Assembly (NCBI GenBank): GCA_034189135.1
Contig: JAXHVO010000082.1
Location: forward strand, 1-58,643
Origin: Thermodesulfobacteriota bacterium
GTDB lineage: Bacteria > Desulfobacterota > Desulfobacteria > Desulfobacterales > JAUWMJ01
DNA length: 58,643 nucleotides
Reading direction: 5' to 3'
This document shows, piece after piece, positions 16,371-24,509 of this stretch. The notes under the pieces were generated by a model. The model saw only the letters and a list, made by a program, of their open reading frames with translations. It had not been told where the DNA came from and searched no databases. A program made the position numbers and the translations under genes. Numbering within the stretch: the stretch's first letter is position 1; every line of letters starts with the position of its first letter.

Positions 16371-17470
16371 ACCCAGAGCCTGTTTTAGCAATCGATGATC
16401 TGCGTACCTACTTCTATTCCAGGAGTAAGCGGGCTTTTATCCGCTCAGTAGATGGCATTAGTCTTGAAGTTGAAAAAGGGGAAATGCTCGGTATCGTTGG
16501 TGAAAGCGGCTCCGGAAAAAGTATTACCGCCATGTCGATTATGGGACTGGTTAATGCAGATCCGGGGGTGATTACCGGTAAAATAAGATTTAAAACGAAG
16601 AGTGTTTATCAGGATCTGCTTCCGGACCTAAAGAATTATGTCAGGGTCCACATGCACTCCGGAAAGATAATGGAGGTGTATAAAGACAACAATGGATGGC
16701 AGAAAAAGATCGACCGCATCATGCATCACATTCGTGGCAGGGAAATCTCCATGATTTTTCAGAACCCCAAAATCTCAATGAATCCATTTATTACCATCGG
16801 CAAGCAGATCACTGAATCCATCATGCTTAATACCGGTATTAAAAATCGAAGTGAAGCAAAGGAACGGGCATTGTACTGGCTGGACCGGGTTAAAATAGAC
16901 TCTCCCGGCTTAAGATATAACAACAATCCATATGGATTGTCCGGCGGAATGTGCCAGAGGGCCATGATTGCCATGGCCCTTTCTTCTGAGCCTGATTTAT
17001 TAATTGCAGACGAACCGACCACCGGTCTCGATGCGACCATCCAGTCAAAAATTGTCGACCTTCTTGCTGAACTGAAATCAACCTTAAGAGTCACCACCAT
17101 GCTCATCAGTCACGATATTAATGTCATCAGAGAGCTATCCGACAAAGTCGCAGTGATGTACGGCGGAACTGTGCTGGAACATGGTCCTGCCAAAGATGTT
17201 CTGTCTCCCGGATACAAGTATAAACATCCGTATACCGCAGCGCTCCTTGCATCCATTCCCAGCGAAGAGCACGTCCGCAAAAAAGGCTATCTACAGGCGA
17301 TTGAAGGAGACGTACTTGATACAATTAACATACCGGCAGGATGCAGATTCTGTGACCGTTGTAACCGGGTGACGGACAAAATCGGGGAGCAGTGTAAACA
17401 TGGAGAGCCGGAGTTAGAGAATGTTTCTTCCGAACACAAGATTAGGTGCTGGCTTTACTCCGGTTCCTGA
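16367..17470 (+). CDS. dppD: Dipeptide-type ABC ATPase, DppD-like
   Basis: A 367-residue ATP-binding subunit. It has Walker A GESGSGKS, the signature YGLSGGMCQR, Walker B LLIADEPTTGLD and the switch His in LISHDI. The C-terminal oligopeptide-type extension carries a cysteine set (CRFCDRC ... C) that may bind an Fe-S cluster, as in relatives. It is about 30-40 residues longer than the usual DppD because of an insertion around 80-120 between Walker A and the Q-loop (MIFQNP). The start overlaps the stop of dppC by 4 nt. The protein acts on the cytoplasmic face with the second ATPase. Confidence 0.9.
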   Translation: MNPEPVLAIDDLRTYFYSRSKRAFIRSVDGISLEVEKGEMLGIVGESGSGKSITAMSIMGLVNADPGVITGKIRFKTKSVYQDLLPDLKNYVRVHMHSGKIMEVYKDNNGWQKKIDRIMHHIRGREISMIFQNPKISMNPFITIGKQITESIMLNTGIKNRSEAKERALYWLDRVKIDSPGLRYNNNPYGLSGGMCQRAMIAMALSSEPDLLIADEPTTGLDATIQSKIVDLLAELKSTLRVTTMLISHDINVIRELSDKVAVMYGGTVLEHGPAKDVLSPGYKYKHPYTAALLASIPSEEHVRKKGYLQAIEGDVLDTINIPAGCRFCDRCNRVTDKIGEQCKHGEPELENVSSEHKIRCWLYSGS

Positions 17471-17489
17471 CCCCGGATTAATCGGGGTC
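17469..17489 (+). other. Hairpin directly after dppD
   Basis: GACCCCG (17469-17475) and CGGGGTC (17483-17489) form a 7-bp G+C-rich stem with a 7-nt loop that overlaps the dppD stop codon. No T-run follows, so a leaky or processing hairpin is more likely than a strong terminator. dppF follows 80 nt later. Confidence 0.45.
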
Positions 17490-17571
17490 TTGTCGGAAAA
17501 TCAACATTACAGGATACAACGACACAAATCTTTTTCCATAAAAAACGTATATATATTTAAAAAAGACAGTT

Positions 17572-18582
17572 ATGGCCGAAACAATATTAGAAGTTAAGAA
17601 CCTGAAAAAATACTATACTCAGCCAGGGGGGATAATTTCTCCATTTCAAGGATCAAAACGAATTATTCCCGCTGTGGACGACGTCAGTTTTTACATCAAA
17701 GAAAAAGAAACCATGGGCCTGGTCGGTGAAACCGGTTGCGGGAAAACGACCATAGGCAGGACCTTGCTCAAGCTAACACCGGTGACCTCCGGCAAAATCA
17801 TATTTGAAAAAAAAGATATTACCCGACTTTCACCCCATGAATTCCTTCCTTTCAGACGACAGATCCAGATGATATTTCAGGATTTGGATGCAGCACTCAA
17901 CCCGAAAATGCGCGTTAAGTCCATACTTAAAGAAGCCCTCACCGTTCATCGAAAACTGAGTGACAAGGAAATTAACCGAAAAATTGATGAGCTGCTTGAA
18001 AAGGTGAATTTAAGCAAAAGTGAACTTACCAACTTTCCCGGGGAGCTTTCAGGCGGGGAAAAGCGACGGGTGGGAATTGCACGGGCCCTGGCAGTAGGTG
18101 CCCGGTTTCTGGTAGCGGATGAACCGACGAGTGCTCTGGATGTATCTATACAGGCTCAGGTGGTCAACCTGCTAAAAGACCTGCAAAACAATCTGGGGCT
18201 GTCGTACCTTTTTATTTCACACGATTTGCGTATTGTCGAGTTAATCAGCCACAAAGTTGCCGTGATGTACCTGGGACAGATTGTGGAGATGGGTATGTCC
18301 GGCCGCATTGCAAACGAACCGCGCCATCCTTACACGAGTATACTCTGGTCCTCCCTGGTTGAAAAAAAGAGCCGGGAAGCAACCAAAGTCTCTAATGATA
18401 ATACGAAGGAGACCTGGGGAGTATTTGATTTTGAGCGTCCCCATACCGGCTGCCGATTTGCTCCGCGCTGTCCGGTATATGAAGCCAAAGGAAGACCCTC
18501 CATATGCAGCGACCCTTCTTCAGCCCCTGAGCTTCGAGACATCGGCCATGCCCATAAGGTCAGATGTTATTTCCCTCTTTAA
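17572..18582 (+). CDS. dppF: Dipeptide-type ABC ATPase, DppF-like
   Basis: A 336-residue second ATPase of the importer. It has Walker A GETGCGKTT, signature LSGGEKRRV, Walker B FLVADEPTSALD, D-loop SALDVSIQAQ and the H-loop FISHDL. The C-terminal oligopeptide/dipeptide domain ends with the cysteines of GCRFAPRCPVYEAKGRPSIC. It begins 101 nt after dppD with a weak ribosome site and ends 44 nt before a convergent gene. I see no hairpin between the two converging genes. Confidence 0.9.
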   Translation: MAETILEVKNLKKYYTQPGGIISPFQGSKRIIPAVDDVSFYIKEKETMGLVGETGCGKTTIGRTLLKLTPVTSGKIIFEKKDITRLSPHEFLPFRRQIQMIFQDLDAALNPKMRVKSILKEALTVHRKLSDKEINRKIDELLEKVNLSKSELTNFPGELSGGEKRRVGIARALAVGARFLVADEPTSALDVSIQAQVVNLLKDLQNNLGLSYLFISHDLRIVELISHKVAVMYLGQIVEMGMSGRIANEPRHPYTSILWSSLVEKKSREATKVSNDNTKETWGVFDFERPHTGCRFAPRCPVYEAKGRPSICSDPSSAPELRDIGHAHKVRCYFPL

Positions 18583-18626
18583 AGAAATTTAATATTTGAA
18601 TCTTGCATGAAAATGGTGGATTGGAT

Positions 18627-20291
18627 TTACTGTATCAGTTTATTTACAAAAATTATAATCTCATTTTGATACTTTAAATAGCTTTCACAAAACTTTTCCT
18701 CGCTTTTAGAATCCATGATGTAGAGAAAGTAGCTCAGATCCCACCTGCCCATAATGAACAGCGTCTTTCGCACGTTAAACGCTTTGAGCATAAAATCTAT
18801 TGCAGGGAGAATAGGGCGGTATTCTTTTCCCAGCAAACCGATATCTGTCCGATGCCCGTTGTCCTGAATTATGTGGAGCAGGGGAAAAACCCCCCTGCGG
18901 AAAATATATTTCACACTTTCGTAAGGGGTTACCGCTTCTATAAATTCTGCAAAAGACCCTGTCAGATATAATTTTCTGAGGCTTTCGGTATTGAAAAATT
19001 CCAATTCCGCTGGAAAGTACTTTCCCCGCAGATAAGATATATAATCTTTTTTAATTTCACTTCCTTTTTCTCCCAGTATATAGGCCTTGATGCTACTGTA
19101 TTCTTTATTCCTTTTACTGGGGAGTTTTTTAATCCGGCGTTCAAATTGCTCCCGCACTTCCGGGTTTCCGATGAATCGGATGGAGAAGGCCCACGGATAA
19201 TGGAAAAACTGAGGTTCAAACAATCTGTTTCCTGTCTGATTTCGCAAAGTATCGATGTAGTTGATGTAATTAAAAAAATCATCAAAAGAAATAATACTTC
19301 CCCCATCATAGTTTCCCAGATAGAAGTAATTGATATGATACGCAAGGAAAGATTCATCTACCTCCAGACCACATATTCGCTCAAATTCATTTTTCAAGAT
19401 TCTTTTCAGTTTATCATACTCGTCTTTCTTTTCACCATCGAAAAGAAAGATACAGTCAATATCGCTGGTAAATCCTATCGCGCCGCTACCGATGCCTCCA
19501 TATACTCCAATGAGGACAGGCTGATCGGAGATATCGAGTTCAAGTTTAATACGGTCAAAAAGGCCTTTGATCAGCCTGAGATGGACATCCGCATAAAGCT
19601 GTGCGGTGTGGAATCCGCTCCCGCGCCGCCTTAGCTGTTGTCGATAGATCATGTTGATCTCTTTTCTGAATACCTGCTCTAAAGGGTCCTTTCCTTCGTT
19701 GACCACAATCTGCAGGAGGTCGAGCACTTTTTTCCGATACTCTGGTGTGATTTTATCTCCATAACGCTGGTCAATCCAGAAGACATTTTCCGCCTTCATG
19801 TCTTCAGTGGCGGAAATAATCGCCCTTTCAATGTTCATTCCGGCAAGTGAGAGCGCCCACGATATTTTATGAAGAAGCCCCTTTTTGTTTGATGTGTTTA
19901 CGATCAGAGCAGACCGGTTTTCACTGATGCCTTCAAACCTTGGAGTAATTTGATCTTGTATGACTTCGTGCTTTTTTTCCCACAGGAAAATTTCTTTTTC
20001 TATATTGGTATCTCCTTTTAATACGTTTTGAAGTGAAACAAAGAGCATGTTTTCCAGTAGAGAAGGTTCGTATTTACGGGGGAAGCGAATTTTGTAAAGG
20101 TCGGTGGCAACTCCATCGCGGATTTTGATATCGGCTTCCAGGATGTGGCAATCGTGGATGGTGAATATACCGGCTACTTTGCTGAGAAGAAAAGGTCGGT
20201 CATAGGTACTGACAAAACAGAGCGCCTCCCCTCTGCTCAAAGGGACTATTTTTATCCCCAGAAAGGAGTCTTTTAATAGGCGCTCTTTCAT
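18627..20291 (-). CDS. ACT-ACT-nucleotidyltransferase protein (GlnD-like parts in reverse order)
   Basis: A 554-residue cytoplasmic protein. Residues about 18-95 and 125-200 look like two ACT domains, small-ligand sensors: 'STYDRPFLLSKVAGIF' and 'NTSNKKGLLHKISWALSLAGMN'. Residues about 255-330 hold a nucleotidyltransferase core with the G-S-x(6)-S-D-I-D signature (S269, S276-D277-I278-D279). The C-terminal part is helical. GlnD has the nucleotidyltransferase at its N-terminus, an HD domain and ACT domains at the end. Here the order is inverted and no HD domain is visible. The start codon overlaps the hdrA stop (TAATG), so it is the last gene of the Kor-Hdr operon. Covalent regulation of an operon partner or a PII-like protein is inferred. 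Confidence 0.65.
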   Translation of the reverse strand: MKERLLKDSFLGIKIVPLSRGEALCFVSTYDRPFLLSKVAGIFTIHDCHILEADIKIRDGVATDLYKIRFPRKYEPSLLENMLFVSLQNVLKGDTNIEKEIFLWEKKHEVIQDQITPRFEGISENRSALIVNTSNKKGLLHKISWALSLAGMNIERAIISATEDMKAENVFWIDQRYGDKITPEYRKKVLDLLQIVVNEGKDPLEQVFRKEINMIYRQQLRRRGSGFHTAQLYADVHLRLIKGLFDRIKLELDISDQPVLIGVYGGIGSGAIGFTSDIDCIFLFDGEKKDEYDKLKRILKNEFERICGLEVDESFLAYHINYFYLGNYDGGSIISFDDFFNYINYIDTLRNQTGNRLFEPQFFHYPWAFSIRFIGNPEVREQFERRIKKLPSKRNKEYSSIKAYILGEKGSEIKKDYISYLRGKYFPAELEFFNTESLRKLYLTGSFAEFIEAVTPYESVKYIFRRGVFPLLHIIQDNGHRTDIGLLGKEYRPILPAIDFMLKAFNVRKTLFIMGRWDLSYFLYIMDSKSEEKFCESYLKYQNEIIIFVNKLIQ

Positions 20292-22750
20292 TATTCTTTT
20301 TTTCTTTTTTTCTTCTTAAGATTATCGGCGATTTTCTTTTTTGTTGCTGCAATTTCCTTTTTGGTCACCGTCTTGCGAAGTTCTTCCATCTTTGTCATTA
20401 TTTGAGAAAAACGAACGCCTTCAGCCGCACTGATCCATTCGAGTTGAAGCCTCTCTTTTCGTAAACCCCATTTTTCCATTTTTTTCCAGATTTTTTCAAC
20501 CCTTTTTTTGGTCCAGTGATTCGCATCAATATAATGACAGTCGCCAAAATGACAGCCTGAGAGCAGGACAACCGGTGCCCCTGCCTTAAAGGCTTTCCAG
20601 ATAAACTTTTCGTCCACCCTGCCGGAACACATGGTTCGGATAAGGCGTATGTTTGGCGGATAATTCAGACGGGCGATTCCTGCAGAATCGGCTCCGGCAT
20701 ATGAACACCAGTTACAGGCAAAGCAGACCACTTTTTCCAGCGGCTCTTGGTCTAAAATTGCATCAACCTGGGACAGAATCTGGCTATCGGTAAAATGGTT
20801 CATTTCAATCGCATCAAAAGGGCATTCAGCCGCACAGGTGCCACATCCGGCGCATGCCGCCTTTATGACTACGGCAGGCCTTTTGTTCTTTTTGTCAACC
20901 GTAATGGCATGATAAGGACAAACCCTGGCACATACTCCACATGATGTACATTTTTCCTCATCCACGCGACTGGTAATGGCTTCAACGGTAATCTTACCCG
21001 GAGACATGATACGTGCAGCCCTTGCAGCAGCAGCGGAGGCCTGGGTCACCGCATCTTTAATGTCCTTGGGGGACTCGGCCGTACCGGCGAAAAATATTCC
21101 GCATGAAGCGGAATCCACCGGCTGAAGTTTGGGATGTGCCTCGAGATAAAAACCATCCGAGGTTTTTTGCAGGGCAAGCATTTCCTGGATTTTGTTCATA
21201 TCTTTTGATGGAACAAGCCCCTGGGAGAGAACCACCAGTTCGCTGCGATGCCTTTCCAGCAGATCAGTGGACGTGTTTTCTGCGAAGAGAATCAAATCCT
21301 GTGACCGGGGATCTTCCTGTACATCTCCGGGAAGCCCTCTGATATACTTTACTCCCTTGCCTTTGGAGCGTTGAAAAAGATCTTCAAAACCCTTGCCGAA
21401 CGCCCTGATATCAATATAGAACACTTTTACTTCCATATCAGGATAATGCTCTTTGAGCATTAGGGTATCCTTTATGGTGTTCATACAGCAGATATTACTG
21501 CAATAAGGATTTGCCTCCTTGTTTCCGGGTGATCTGGATCCCACACACTGAATAAAGGCCACCGACTTGGGGACTTTCAGATCGCTCAGTCGAACCACTT
21601 CCCCCTTGGTCGGCCCCCCGGCATTAATCAACCGTTCGAATTCCATGGTGGTTAACATGTTGGCAAAACGGGTATATCCGTATTCATTCAAAGGGGTCGG
21701 GTCATATGGCACCATCCCTGTGGCCACTACAATGGTTCCTACCTTGAAGGAAAGCTCCTCATCCTGCGCATCGTAATCGATGCACCCTTTCTCACAGACT
21801 TCTTTACATTTGCCGCAGATCAACGGATCCTGGCCCAGGCAATCTTGAGAATTCAAAACATAGGAGGAGGGAACAGCCTGCGGAAAGGGGATAAAGATCG
21901 CCCTGCGGGAAGCCAGGCCCATTTCAAACTCATCCGGGACAAGTACCGGGCAGACGGTGGCACAATCTCCACAGGCGGTACATTCTTTTTCGTTTACATA
22001 ACGGGCCTTTTTGGTCACCGTGACATCAAAATTGCCCACATACCCTTTGATATCTTTTATTTCGCTAAAAGTAATCATCTCAATGTTTGGATGTCGACCG
22101 ACATCCGTCATCTTAGGACCGAGAATTCAGATAGAACAGTCCATGGTTGGATAGGTCTTATCAAGCTGTGCCATGACCCCGCCGATGGACGGCTTTTTTT
22201 CAACCATGTAGACCTTAAAACCGTTGTCCGCAAGGTCTAAGGCAGCCTGAATTCCTGCAACGCCTCCGCCGATAACAAGACTCTGTTGGGTTACCGGCAC
22301 TTCCTGTTCCTCAAGGGGTTTAAGCAATCTCGCCCTGGAAACAGCCATCTTCACCAGATCCTTGGCCTTTTCAGTGGCACTTTCTTTCTGGTGAGTATGG
22401 ACCCAGGAACATTGTTCACGTATATTGGCCATCTCAAAAAGATATGGGTTGAGTCCGGCTTCGGCGCACATCTGCCTAAAGGTGGGTTCGTGAAGCCTTG
22501 GTGAACAGGAAGCAACCACAATACGGTTTAAGCCGTATTCAGTTATATCCTGTTTGACCAACTGCTGGCCAGGGTCGGAACACATATAAGAATAGTCCCG
22601 TGAGACAGTCACACCCTCAAGGTCCTTTGCCCATTCAGCCACAGCCTGACAATCCACGGCATCGGCAATGTTTAAACCACACTGGCAAATATAAACGCCT
22701 GTCCGTATCTCTTCTTCAGGGATACTTAAAGCAGCCTGTGCAACGGTCAT
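20291..22750 (-). CDS. hdrA: HdrA-MvhD fusion, selenoprotein (UGA at codon 208 read as Sec)
   Basis: One 819-residue protein across an in-frame UGA at 22127-22129. The part before it (207 codons) carries the HdrA N-terminal domain (VYICQCG) and FAD-binding [17 protein letters not shown], and ends in TMDCSI. The part after reads [14 protein letters not shown], so UGA replaces the Cys usually found in HdrA D-C-S-I-C. Further on are a [4Fe-4S] motif [11 protein letters not shown] (about 257-267), a double ferredoxin ([12 protein letters not shown] and [12 protein letters not shown], about 600-645) and an MvhD-like domain [12 protein letters not shown] (about 675 on). HdrA is the flavin-based electron-bifurcating subunit of heterodisulfide reductase. 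A strong ribosome site (AAGGAGGTTAG) precedes ATG 22750. Known archaeal and bacterial HdrA can contain Sec at this point. Confidence 0.88.
22089..22106 (-). promoter_or_regulatory. Bacterial SECIS-like hairpin downstream of the hdrA UGA
   Basis: On the coding strand GGATGTC, loop GGTC, GACATCC form a perfect 7-bp stem with a GGTC tetraloop, 20 nt after the UGA. The loop lies about 28 nt from the UGA, where bacterial SelB-binding SECIS elements have their conserved G-U. The E. coli fdhF element also has GGTC in its loop. A further ATG/CAT pairing below an internal loop could extend the stem. Confidence 0.78.
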
Positions 22751-22831
22751 TGACTAACCTCCTTCGTTTGTTGATAGTCAGTGGTTTGTGTTCAGCGGCA
22801 TGTCTATAAAAGCGCCTTTTGATGTGTCCTT

Positions 22832-22852
22832 ACAACGGACAACTGACAACAA
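22832..22852. repeat. Three-unit heptanucleotide repeat
   Basis: ACAACGG, ACAACTG, ACAACAA lie in tandem between the HdrCB and hdrA genes. A related inverted copy of the TTGTTG/GTCAGT pattern lies at about 22769-22783. The 188-nt gap is the largest inside an otherwise tight operon. Confidence 0.5.
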
Positions 22853-22938
22853 CCCATTGACCTTGATATGGTATTTGAATTTTACGTTTTATATATAGAT
22901 CTGTATGATTCCAATTGATGCAAAGGCCATCAATTAAT

Positions 22939-24075
22939 TCATTCTATCGATTCAGCCAGTATAGAAGAAATATCCCTGATTTTCATGGAAAGATCCTGTA
23001 TCAGGTTGACATCATTCATGGCACAGGTTAAATGTACCTGGCATTTGGGGCATGCGGTAACGATTAAATCGCTCTTTGTTCCCTTGGCCTCCATAAGACG
23101 TTCAACCTGCAACTGTTTGCTGTAACGATCACAGTGAAGCCATGCAGAATTACCACAACACCATGAACCGGCACGAAAATGGGGCATTTCTCGGAGTTCC
23201 ATCACCGATTCCAGAAGCTGTCTGGGTGCATCATAGATTTCCATAAAACGTCCCAGTCGACAGGGATCCTGATAAGTCGCAATTTTATTTAGTTCTTTTT
23301 TTGCCGAAAAACCGATTTTTTGCAGATATTCGCTTATATGCATCACCTCAAAGGGAAACGGCTCGGCCGATTGTGGGTAAAGATTTTTCAATGTATAACA
23401 GCACTCCGCGCAGGAGGTGATAATTGTTTTAACACCGGCTTTTTTAAAAGATTCGATATTAAGGCGGCGCAGTTTATGAAACGATTTTTCATCGCCGGTC
23501 CAGATCAAATCGTGTCCGCAACAGCGCTCATCAGGTAAAACAACAGGCGTAACACTCACAGAGTTGAGTATTTTAACGGTATCAGCGGCAATCTGTTTCA
23601 GTTTCAGGTTCATGGTGGAAAAGAAGGTCTCGAAATAGGTGAGGCAGCCGATAAAGTAGAGTATTTCTCCGTGGGAGCTAATTCTATGTTCGTCGTTGAC
23701 CCAGTCCAGGCGATTCTGGCTCAGGTCGGGTGCTGTTTGCATGCGCATCAATCCTTGTAAAGCCCCGCCATGACTGAGATGCCCGTTGAATTCTTCTGTG
23801 ATGAAGAGGGAGCGTACAGACCGAATAAATTCGGTAAAAGAGATACCAATGGGACATCGGTCATTACAAAGCCCGCAGGTAAGACATGTCCAGACTTTCT
23901 CTTTGACATAGTCACTGCCAAGACCTTCTTCAATGGCGTATTTGGCGACCAGTCGAGGAGAAAAATCCCTGTCTACCTGAGCCAGTGGGCAGGCTCCGGT
24001 ACATTTTCCGCATTCAACGCAGTGGAAAATCTGATACTTCTCAATAAGTTTGGCTAGAGTATAGTCCTGATCCAA
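22939..24075 (-). CDS. HdrCB-type fusion, iron-sulfur heterodisulfide reductase-like subunit
   Basis: A 378-residue cytoplasmic protein. The N-terminus (about 15-90) has two [4Fe-4S] ferredoxin motifs, CVECGKCTGACP and CLTCGLCNDRCP, as in HdrC. The rest has two CCG domains as in HdrB/HdrD: the first with CGHDLIWTG after R-C-C and SCAECCYTL, the second with DPCRLGR, SWCCGNSAW and TACPKC. This matches the fused HdrD layout and would bind the noncubane clusters that reduce a disulfide. No membrane segment is visible. I take TTG 24075 as start because GAGGAAATCC sits just upstream and the ferredoxin begins 18 codons later. It sits between mvhD and hdrA in the operon. Confidence 0.82.
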   Translation of the reverse strand: MDQDYTLAKLIEKYQIFHCVECGKCTGACPLAQVDRDFSPRLVAKYAIEEGLGSDYVKEKVWTCLTCGLCNDRCPIGISFTEFIRSVRSLFITEEFNGHLSHGGALQGLMRMQTAPDLSQNRLDWVNDEHRISSHGEILYFIGCLTYFETFFSTMNLKLKQIAADTVKILNSVSVTPVVLPDERCCGHDLIWTGDEKSFHKLRRLNIESFKKAGVKTIITSCAECCYTLKNLYPQSAEPFPFEVMHISEYLQKIGFSAKKELNKIATYQDPCRLGRFMEIYDAPRQLLESVMELREMPHFRAGSWCCGNSAWLHCDRYSKQLQVERLMEAKGTKSDLIVTACPKCQVHLTCAMNDVNLIQDLSMKIRDISSILAESIE

Positions 24076-24092
24076 TGGATTTCCTCAATATG

Positions 24093-24509
24093 CTACGCCA
24101 CGAATGGCGATTTTTTCAGTTTATAGACTTGTTCGGCAAAGGAGTCGATTTCTTCCAGCAGCCTGCTTTTTTCATTAAAGGAGAGTTTAACAGATCTGAA
24201 CCGTTTGGGTTCCAGCCCCAGAATCTGTATGAGTGCCTTTATCGGTGCTGCTGTTTTCCTGGATTGTTCCGGTCCGGGACCATACCGGCATTCATTATTC
24301 CTGCAACCTAAAACCATCACCCCTTCCGCACCTTTCTCAAAAGCAAAGAGGACCATGGCAGGGTCCACACGTCCTGAACACATCACCTTTACGGGATAAA
24401 TCAATGGATAAAAAGAGGATTCGGATTTGCAAAGATCCATGTAGCACCGATACGGTGCCCAGCTGCAGAAAAAAGCCAAAATCGGTTTTTTATTATTCCA
24501 ATAAGGCAT
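24093..24509 (-). CDS. MvhD-like electron-transfer subunit (divergent)
   Basis: A 138-residue protein of the MvhD/FlpD family, which carries a [2Fe-2S] cluster and passes electrons to HdrA. The conserved core is visible: FFCSWAPYRC replaces the usual C-N-W-C-S-Y-A-G-A start, then VKVMCSGRVDP and LGCRNNECRYG. The second Cys of the usual C-x-W-C is missing, but two extra Cys (22 and 27) follow. The ATG lies inside the last codons of the preceding flavoprotein gene (17-nt overlap) with AAGGTGATCA before it. The downstream HdrA also carries its own fused MvhD domain, so this free copy may connect the other flavoprotein. Confidence 0.75.
   Translation of the reverse strand: MPYWNNKKPILAFFCSWAPYRCYMDLCKSESSFYPLIYPVKVMCSGRVDPAMVLFAFEKGAEGVMVLGCRNNECRYGPGPEQSRKTAAPIKALIQILGLEPKRFRSVKLSFNEKSRLLEEIDSFAEQVYKLKKSPFVA

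Noticed and set aside
22111..22129. Nonsense mutation or frameshift splitting hdrA into two genes
   Set aside because: The two parts are in the same frame, the stop is UGA at a conserved Cys site, and a SECIS-like hairpin lies at the correct distance. A start at 22111 would have no ribosome site and would cut the FAD domain.
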